A DNA stretch of 10,338 nucleotides, from assembly GCA_027346125.1 (NCBI GenBank), contig DAIEST010000208.1, positions 1-10,338 of the forward strand, written 5' to 3'. The notes below the pieces were generated by a model. The model saw only the letters and a list, made by a program, of their open reading frames with translations, was not told where the DNA came from and did no database searches. The translations under genes and the position numbers were made by a program. How positions within the stretch are numbered: the stretch's first letter is position 1; every line of letters begins with the position of its first letter. Source of the DNA: Leptospirillum sp. GTDB taxonomy: Bacteria > Nitrospirota > Leptospirillia > Leptospirillales > Leptospirillaceae. This document shows positions 6,850-10,338 of this stretch, piece after piece.

Positions 6850-7325
6850 GGGAGTCCTCCTCTTTTTTTGTCGTCCACGTCTCTTCCGGTGCGGGATCCC
6901 GTCGGCACGACGGTGATCTGGAAGTTCCGGGCATCGGTCCACCACCCCGAAGGATGTTCCAGGAGCCCCCCTGCCGGGGTGGGATCGGCAGCGATCCGGA
7001 CGAACAGGAATGGCTCGCCCAGCCGGTTTTCTATCATGATGACCCGGACTTCGGTATGGGCAGGTACCCAGCGGATCGCTCCCTTCTTCCGGAGACCCGT
7101 CCCGAGATCGGTGCGGCCGGAGACGTAAGCGGCCCATCCGTCCTTGAACGCCCGGACAGAGCGGCCCAGGAGAACCGGAACCCTCTCGTCGTCGGGCATG
7201 ACCAGACGGCCGTCCTCCCCCGCGTAAATCGCTCCCGCCGGGGGGTAGTAGGTGACCGGATCCTGATTTTTGCTGCAGGAAAACAGGATCAGGGCCGCAA
7301 GAAAGATTCTCCATTGTTTGTTCAT
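6846..7325 (-). CDS. Predicted lipoprotein, unknown family
   Basis: The 159-aa product starts with a short lipoprotein signal: MNKQWR, a hydrophobic stretch FLAALILF, and the lipobox L14-F-S-C17. The mature protein of about 143 residues should be lipid-anchored at C17 outside the cytoplasm. It has no further membrane segment and no recognised catalytic motif. The middle (ERVPVLLGRSVRAFKDGWAA, about 47-66) and the segment VRVIMIENRLGEPFLFVRI (93-111) look like a beta-rich fold. The tail is basic (DDKKRGG). I do not recognise the family. The ATG at 7325 has GGGGAAGGG just upstream. The stop overlaps the CDGSH start, and the GGDEF gene ends 90 bases upstream on the same strand. Pairing an exported lipoprotein with a cytoplasmic iron-sulfur protein is odd, and co-regulation rather than direct contact is the simpler reading. 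Confidence 0.8.
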   Translation of the reverse strand: MNKQWRIFLAALILFSCSKNQDPVTYYPPAGAIYAGEDGRLVMPDDERVPVLLGRSVRAFKDGWAAYVSGRTDLGTGLRKKGAIRWVPAHTEVRVIMIENRLGEPFLFVRIAADPTPAGGLLEHPSGWWTDARNFQITVVPTGSRTGRDVDDKKRGGLP

Positions 7326-7415
7326 GCCCTTCCCCGCTCTTCGAAGTGCACCCCCGGCGCAATCGTCAGGCGTGATGTTCCGGGGTGTTCCATGAGAGAG
7401 CCGGGGCCGGAAAGG

Positions 7416-8498
7416 TCATGTTTCCCGATCTTTGATGTGGATGGCCCTGACCCTGTTCCGTCCTTCTTTTTTCGCAATGTACAGGGCCTCGTCCGCAAGA
7501 TTGTAGAAGGTATCGAAGGCGTCGGACGACGGGAGGAACCCCGCGGAGATTCCGATGCTGAGGGTGGTCGGACGGGGGGAGGCATCGGGATCGGCATCGG
7601 ACTGGACATTTGTCCGGAATGTTTCGGCGAAGGAGACGATCTCGTCAAGGGAGGCATCGGGAAAAAGGATCAGGAACTCATCGCCGCCCCAGCGGCAGAA
7701 GACGTTCTGGCGTCCTCCCAGATTTCCGGAGGTTTTCGTCGAGATCTCCTGCAGAATCTGGTCTCCGTGACGGTGGCCCTTCAGGTCGTTGAGTTCCTTG
7801 AAATGATCCAGGTCGAAAATCATCAGGACAATGTTTTTCTGGACGAAAGACTCGAGTCTTTTCATGAATCCGCGACGGTTCAGGGTGCCTGTAAGAGGAT
7901 CCAGATTCGCCTCGATGGTGGAGTTCACCAGATTCTTGTGAGCGTCCTGGAACTCGTCCCCGATCTCCTTGAAGGAAGAGATCAGTGTCCGGGACTGTTC
8001 GATGATGTCCGAAAAAATGGGTCTGGCCTCGTCCAGGGTCTTGACGGTGTTGAACCGGTTCAGATTCTTTTCCAGCCGCTTGGAGGTCTGGTGCATCATG
8101 ATATGCACCTGGCCGATGAGTTCGTTCAGATGGGCGACGGTTACATCGAATTCTTTTCGTTGACGATGGATTTCTTTCGCGAAACTCCGGTTCCGGATCA
8201 GGATTTCGTTCAGGATTGTGGAGAACGGTTCCAGGATCTCCTGATCCGGAAGAAGGATGACCCGGGGAAGAAAGTCTTTCAGAAGCTCGAGCTGTCTGAT
8301 GGTCCAGTTGTCCTCCTCGATCTGTGCGAAGATTTCCGGAAGTTCGAGCAGGGAAGACAGGAGATTTTCGATGGGAAGATTGGCGTATCTGGCATAGGTC
8401 AGTGCGTAGTTCAGCGGGGTCGGCTGTTTTCCGGAACGGCCCAGTTCCTGAAGAGTGTCGCGGGCGATTTCGGCAGGCGATTTGTGGTCCTGATCCAA
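7416..8498 (-). CDS. GGDEF-domain protein, probable diguanylate cyclase
   Basis: This 360-aa soluble protein has a C-terminal GGDEF domain (about 195-355) that begins with NLDPLTGTLNRRGF. Metal-binding DLDHFK lies at 229-234, and the signature GGDEF is intact at 271-275, so c-di-GMP synthesis from two GTP is expected. The RxxD inhibitory site expected just upstream is absent: those positions read GRQN (262-265). Product inhibition through that site is therefore unlikely. Residues 1-190 are helical with no transmembrane segment or known sensor. The start (ARDTLQELGRSGKQPTPLNYALTYARYA, 12-39) resembles a segment seen before GGDEF domains in other bacteria, and about 100-195 may form a coiled coil that drives dimerisation. 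Translation starts at TTG (8496-8498), with AGGA about 8 bases upstream. The sequence does not show what it senses. Confidence 0.92.
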   Translation of the reverse strand: MDQDHKSPAEIARDTLQELGRSGKQPTPLNYALTYARYANLPIENLLSSLLELPEIFAQIEEDNWTIRQLELLKDFLPRVILLPDQEILEPFSTILNEILIRNRSFAKEIHRQRKEFDVTVAHLNELIGQVHIMMHQTSKRLEKNLNRFNTVKTLDEARPIFSDIIEQSRTLISSFKEIGDEFQDAHKNLVNSTIEANLDPLTGTLNRRGFMKRLESFVQKNIVLMIFDLDHFKELNDLKGHRHGDQILQEISTKTSGNLGGRQNVFCRWGGDEFLILFPDASLDEIVSFAETFRTNVQSDADPDASPRPTTLSIGISAGFLPSSDAFDTFYNLADEALYIAKKEGRNRVRAIHIKDRET

Positions 8499-8573
8499 GG
8501 TCGCTTCCTGTTCTGGTTTGTCGGAAAACCATCTTTGGAACAGGTCATGGAACGGTACCTGTTCCTGAAAGTG

Positions 8574-8634
8574 CTATGGTTATTTGTCATAGACAAAATA
8601 CGACTTATGCGATTAAAAATCCATAGACTTTGTC
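8574..8634. repeat. AT-rich region with nested inverted and direct repeats upstream of the GGDEF gene
   Basis: TTTGTC-ATA-GACAAA (8583-8597) is a perfect 6-bp-arm inverted repeat. CTATGG (8574-8579) pairs with CCATAG (8621-8626). CATAGAC occurs twice (8588-8594 and 8622-8628), and a second TTTGTC lies at 8629-8634. This is the most AT-rich stretch near the GGDEF gene, 76-136 bases before its start. It is a candidate promoter/operator region, although no clear -35/-10 pair was identified on either strand. Confidence 0.45.
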
Positions 8635-8733
8635 CGGTATCTTCATTGAAGAAGCGTGATAACAGGCATTGATCGTGAGATCGGCGCTGCCACCCGGAAG
8701 AGATGGAGGGATCCCTGCGGTCGGAAAATCCGG

Positions 8734-8742
8734 TGGTAGAAT
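8734..8742 (+). promoter_or_regulatory. Possible extended -10 promoter for the micro-lipoprotein
   Basis: The sequence TGGTAGAAT contains the TGn extension and a 5-of-6 match to TATAAT. A start near 8750 would leave a leader of about 40 bases before the ATG at 8791. No -35 hexamer is recognisable at the usual distance, as is common for extended -10 promoters. Confidence 0.35.
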
Positions 8743-8790
8743 GAAGGGAAAAGGACAGGGTGTTCCAGGGACCGGTTTCCGTGGAGGGCG

Positions 8791-8907
8791 ATGATGGATG
8801 CGCGATGGGGGCGAAATGTGTTTTCATGGAGTATGCTTTTGTTGTTTCTGCTGGTTTCGGCCTGCCATGGGGGAAATGGTGGCGGGGGCGGGGGATCCGG
8901 ATACTGA
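8791..8907 (+). CDS. 38-aa Gly-rich micro-lipoprotein
   Basis: This short frame has the hallmarks of a lipoprotein precursor. It has a start with positive charge (MMDARWGRN), a hydrophobic core (MLLLFLLV, 15-22) and the lipobox V22-S-A-C25. The mature part is only 14 residues, CHGGNGGGGGGSGY, mostly glycine. GGAGG (8783-8787) lies 3 bases before the ATG at 8791, or 6 before a second ATG at 8794, which may be the actual start. A GC-rich hairpin with TTTT begins right after the stop, making it a self-contained unit. It could be a bacteriocin-release-like or entericidin-like micro-lipoprotein, or the surviving stub of a larger lipoprotein; Gly-rich stretches after the acylated Cys are common in DUF3443 proteins, and one is encoded 1.2 kb away. 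No specific function can be assigned. Upstream and downstream frames give no extension. Confidence 0.65.
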   Translation: MMDARWGRNVFSWSMLLLFLLVSACHGGNGGGGGGSGY

Positions 8908-8908
8908 T

Positions 8909-8927
8909 CGGGCGACCGGCCCGTTTT
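8909..8927 (+). terminator. Rho-independent terminator candidate after the micro-lipoprotein
   Basis: CGGGC (8909-8913) and GCCCG (8919-8923) form a perfect 5-bp GC stem around the loop GACCG, followed at once by TTTT. The stem is short, so strength is uncertain. Its placement two bases after the stop codon supports a real transcript end and separates this gene from the carbonic anhydrase. Confidence 0.5.
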
Positions 8928-8978
8928 GGGCGGGATCCGTTCTGTCGGGGGTACTGGTTCCTGGCATCTGACTGTATA

Positions 8979-8984
8979 GAGGAG
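8979..8984 (+). promoter_or_regulatory. Ribosome binding site that decides the carbonic anhydrase start
   Basis: GAGGAG is followed by a 6-base spacer and ATG at 8991. The open frame runs back to 8760, but the extra residues overlap the micro-lipoprotein in another frame and do not look like carbonic anhydrase. Confidence 0.8.
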
Positions 8985-8990
8985 CAACGA

Positions 8991-9569
8991 ATGAGCGTCG
9001 TTCTGGAAGAAGTGCTGGCCGCGAACAGAAGCTATGTCCAGGGGTTTGGCTCCAAAGGGAAACTGGCTCTTCCGCCGAAAAGGCAGTTTGCGATCCTGAC
9101 CTGCATGGATGCCCGGATCGATCCGGCCGGGATGGCGGGTCTGTCGGAGGGGGACGCCCATGTCATCCGGAATGCCGGAGGCCGGGCCAGCGACGACGCG
9201 ATCCGCAGCCTCGTGATTTCCTACAAACTCCTGGGAACGAAGGAGTGGTTCGTCATCCACCACACGGATTGCGGCATGATGCTGTTCACGGACTCCGTCA
9301 TGCGGGGGCTTCTCGGCAAGAGTCTCGAAACGGCGGTGCTGGGAGAAAAAGGCTGGGAAGATCGCGGGAAGCCTCCCGGATCGTCGAAAGCGGATTATGT
9401 CAACTTTCTGCCGTTCTCCAATCTCGAGGAAAGCGTGGCGGAAGACGTCCGGCGGATCCGGAACCACCCGCTCGTTCCGGGACGGATCCCGATCTACGGG
9501 TTCGTCTACGACGTGAAGACCGGGAAGCTCGTCGAGGTCCCCAAGGCGATGGCGGCGGGAAAAGCCTGA
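8991..9569 (+). CDS. Beta-class carbonic anhydrase
   Basis: The 192-aa enzyme interconverts CO2 and bicarbonate. The zinc ligands are visible as C38 in CMDAR (38-42), H91 and C94 in HHTDCGM. D40 and R42 form the conserved Asp-Arg pair that controls access to zinc. RNAGGRASDDAIRSL (60-74) is the usual loop and helix between the ligand motifs. The compact length and the single HxxC arrangement fit the Cab-type (Methanothermobacter-like) branch rather than the plant-type. There is no signal peptide, so it is cytoplasmic. In an autotroph it would supply bicarbonate or CO2 for fixation; otherwise it serves pH and bicarbonate homeostasis. No carboxylase or transporter gene lies nearby to decide. 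Its stop is 31 bases from the convergent DUF2844 stop, with no convincing terminator between them. Confidence 0.93.
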   Translation: MSVVLEEVLAANRSYVQGFGSKGKLALPPKRQFAILTCMDARIDPAGMAGLSEGDAHVIRNAGGRASDDAIRSLVISYKLLGTKEWFVIHHTDCGMMLFTDSVMRGLLGKSLETAVLGEKGWEDRGKPPGSSKADYVNFLPFSNLEESVAEDVRRIRNHPLVPGRIPIYGFVYDVKTGKLVEVPKAMAAGKA

Positions 9570-9600
9570 TCCGGAGGTTTCCGCTTCCGAACGGGTCGGG

Positions 9601-10122
9601 TCACCGGATCTGGTCGAGGGGGAACCCGGGCGGGATCTTGGCCGGAAGAATGACCCTCCCTCCCAGTGCACGGGGTTGTCCCCCGCCGTCGATCAGGAGA
9701 TTGGGAGTCGTCAGCCGGAGAAAGCGCGACCGGAGCGAGGGGGATGCCGTCTGGCTCCTGGCCCGGACGAGCGCCTGCCGGTATTCGGCGGCGTAAGTGC
9801 CGAGGATCGCCTTCAGGCGGGGTGGGTGCATCCCCTGCCAGGTGACGGCGAACACGGTGCCGTTCGGGGCGACATATTCCCGGTAGCTCCGCTCGGGGGA
9901 AGAGACCGTGTGGATCCGGACCCCTCCCGCTGCCTGGGTGATGGTATGGGTTCCGGAGGAGACGGTCCGGTCGCGGTCCACGCTCGCCTCGACCTCTCCC
10001 AGCGTGGCCCGGGCGGAGGCGGGGAAAAGGATCCCCTCCCCCGTCGGGATCGCCAGCATCAGAAGACCGGACAGGATGGAGCGTCCGGGAAAATATCCCG
10101 GGCCGGGTTTTGTTCGTCCCAT
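9601..10122 (-). CDS. DUF2844 exported protein
   Basis: The 173-aa product begins with a signal peptide: basic MGRTKPGPGYFPGR, hydrophobic ILSGLLMLAI, and a likely signal-peptidase I site after ASARA (about residue 39), so it should be secreted or periplasmic. The mature part follows the DUF2844 pattern: TLGEVEASVDRDR, then REYVAPNGTVFAVTWQG, then a segment ending FGR-like in most members and here LGGRVILPAKIPPGF. The biochemical function of the family is unknown. Its start has AGGGAG 6 bases upstream, and it lies 11 bases after the DUF3443 stop, so the two form an operon. DUF2844 and DUF3443 are recurrent neighbours in Burkholderia-type genomes (from memory), which suggests a joint role at the cell envelope. 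Confidence 0.85.
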   Translation of the reverse strand: MGRTKPGPGYFPGRSILSGLLMLAIPTGEGILFPASARATLGEVEASVDRDRTVSSGTHTITQAAGGVRIHTVSSPERSYREYVAPNGTVFAVTWQGMHPPRLKAILGTYAAEYRQALVRARSQTASPSLRSRFLRLTTPNLLIDGGGQPRALGGRVILPAKIPPGFPLDQIR

Positions 10123-10133
10123 GTGTTCTCCCT

Positions 10134-10337
10134 TCAGAAGGCCCAGTACGGGCCTTTTCCCAGTAGCGAGCTTTTTCCGTTGATCCCCACATAGACGTCC
10201 CGTCCGAAGAAAAACGGAAGGCCCCAGTCGAAGCCGTTTCCCTGTATCCCGATGTTGCCGTATACCGACTCGGAGAAGGAAGGTGCGGCGACGGAAAAAT
10301 CGATCGTGGCGGAAGGAAATCCGCTGTAGCCCGCGAC
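10134..10337 (-). CDS. DUF3443 protein, C-terminal 67 residues (5' end beyond window)
   Basis: Reading leftward from the window edge, one frame is open and ends at TGA (10134-10136). The sequence shows AGYSGFPSATIDFSVA, then FDWGLPFFFGRDVYVGING, and finishes GKGPYWAF. The 'FDWGLPFFFGR...GPYWA' ending is the signature C-terminus of DUF3443 proteins as I remember the family. These are predicted exported proteins or lipoproteins, typically with a Gly-rich N-terminus, and the N-terminal half has a D-T-G-S-like motif reminiscent of aspartyl-protease folds. That half is outside the window, so activity cannot be judged. The gene is directly upstream of DUF2844 (11-base gap) on the same strand and is probably cotranscribed. 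One additional base at the edge belongs to the preceding codon. Confidence 0.85.
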   Translation of the reverse strand, partial: VAGYSGFPSATIDFSVAAPSFSESVYGNIGIQGNGFDWGLPFFFGRDVYVGINGKSSLLGKGPYWAF

Positions 10338-10338
10338 C

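Noticed and set aside
6850..7362. Long upstream extension of the CDGSH frame on the minus strand
   Set aside because: It runs through the lipoprotein gene in a shifted frame with low-complexity, Arg/Gly/Pro-rich sequence. The 62-aa start has AGGAGG at ideal spacing.
6954..8672. 572-codon open frame antisense to the GGDEF and lipoprotein genes
   Set aside because: The opposite strand carries the GGDEF and lipoprotein genes with clear motifs; the antisense product has none.
8760..8990. 77-residue N-terminal extension of the carbonic anhydrase
   Set aside because: It does not resemble the family, lacks a supporting ribosome binding site, and overlaps the micro-lipoprotein and its terminator; ATG 8991 has GAGGAG at good spacing.
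9569..9609. ATCCGG...CCGGAT inverted repeat between convergent carbonic anhydrase and DUF2844 genes as a terminator
   Set aside because: The loop is about 29 bases, no T run follows on either strand, and these words are very common in the window.
1..10338. CRISPR array, insertion sequence, integrase or attachment site
   Set aside because: No regularly spaced repeats, transposase or recombinase motifs, or flanking terminal repeats were seen.

Overview
The window looks like chromosomal DNA of a free-living Gram-negative-type bacterium. By eye GC is in the mid to high 50s percent, and CCGG-containing words are very common. Two lipobox-type signal peptides, one AxA-type signal peptide, a beta-class carbonic anhydrase, HDOD and GGDEF signalling proteins and a DUF3443/DUF2844 pair are present. 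That combination is compatible with Leptospirillum-like Nitrospirota or with some Betaproteobacteria. This is an impression from gene content and style, not a phylogenetic result. I see no transposase, integrase, CRISPR array, rRNA or tRNA gene.

Layout: (1) 1-387, the 3' end of an AAA-type ATPase gene (+). (2) 434-1405, an RssA-like patatin-family protein (-), converging on it. (3) 1406-1738, a divergent intergenic region with two small perfect inverted repeats. (4) 1739-6653, a same-strand series (+): a 110-aa protein resembling the N-terminal segment of some HD-GYP proteins, an HDOD protein, a MutT-type Nudix hydrolase, and a roughly 1058-aa PLD-nuclease/SF2-helicase/DUF3427 protein. The Nudix stop and the helicase start overlap as ATGA. 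The helicase frame is broken after 13 codons by an apparent single-base loss at about 3510. (5) 6661-8498, three genes on (-): a GGDEF protein, a lipoprotein, and a 62-aa CDGSH iron-sulfur protein overlapping the lipoprotein stop by ATGA. (6) 8791-8907, a 38-codon micro-lipoprotein (+) with a Gly-rich tail, an extended -10 upstream and a hairpin-plus-T-run just downstream. (7) 8991-9569, a beta-carbonic anhydrase (+). (8) 9601-10338, a DUF3443 (partial) to DUF2844 operon (-) of exported proteins.

The most interesting parts are the translationally coupled Nudix/PLD-helicase-DUF3427 pair, which looks like a nucleotide-sanitation, DNA-repair or defence module with a 5' frameshift, and the micro-lipoprotein, which is easily missed by size cut-offs. 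HDOD plus its small partner, and the GGDEF protein, point to local regulatory signalling. Nothing in the sequence shows directly that these regulators control the helicase module.
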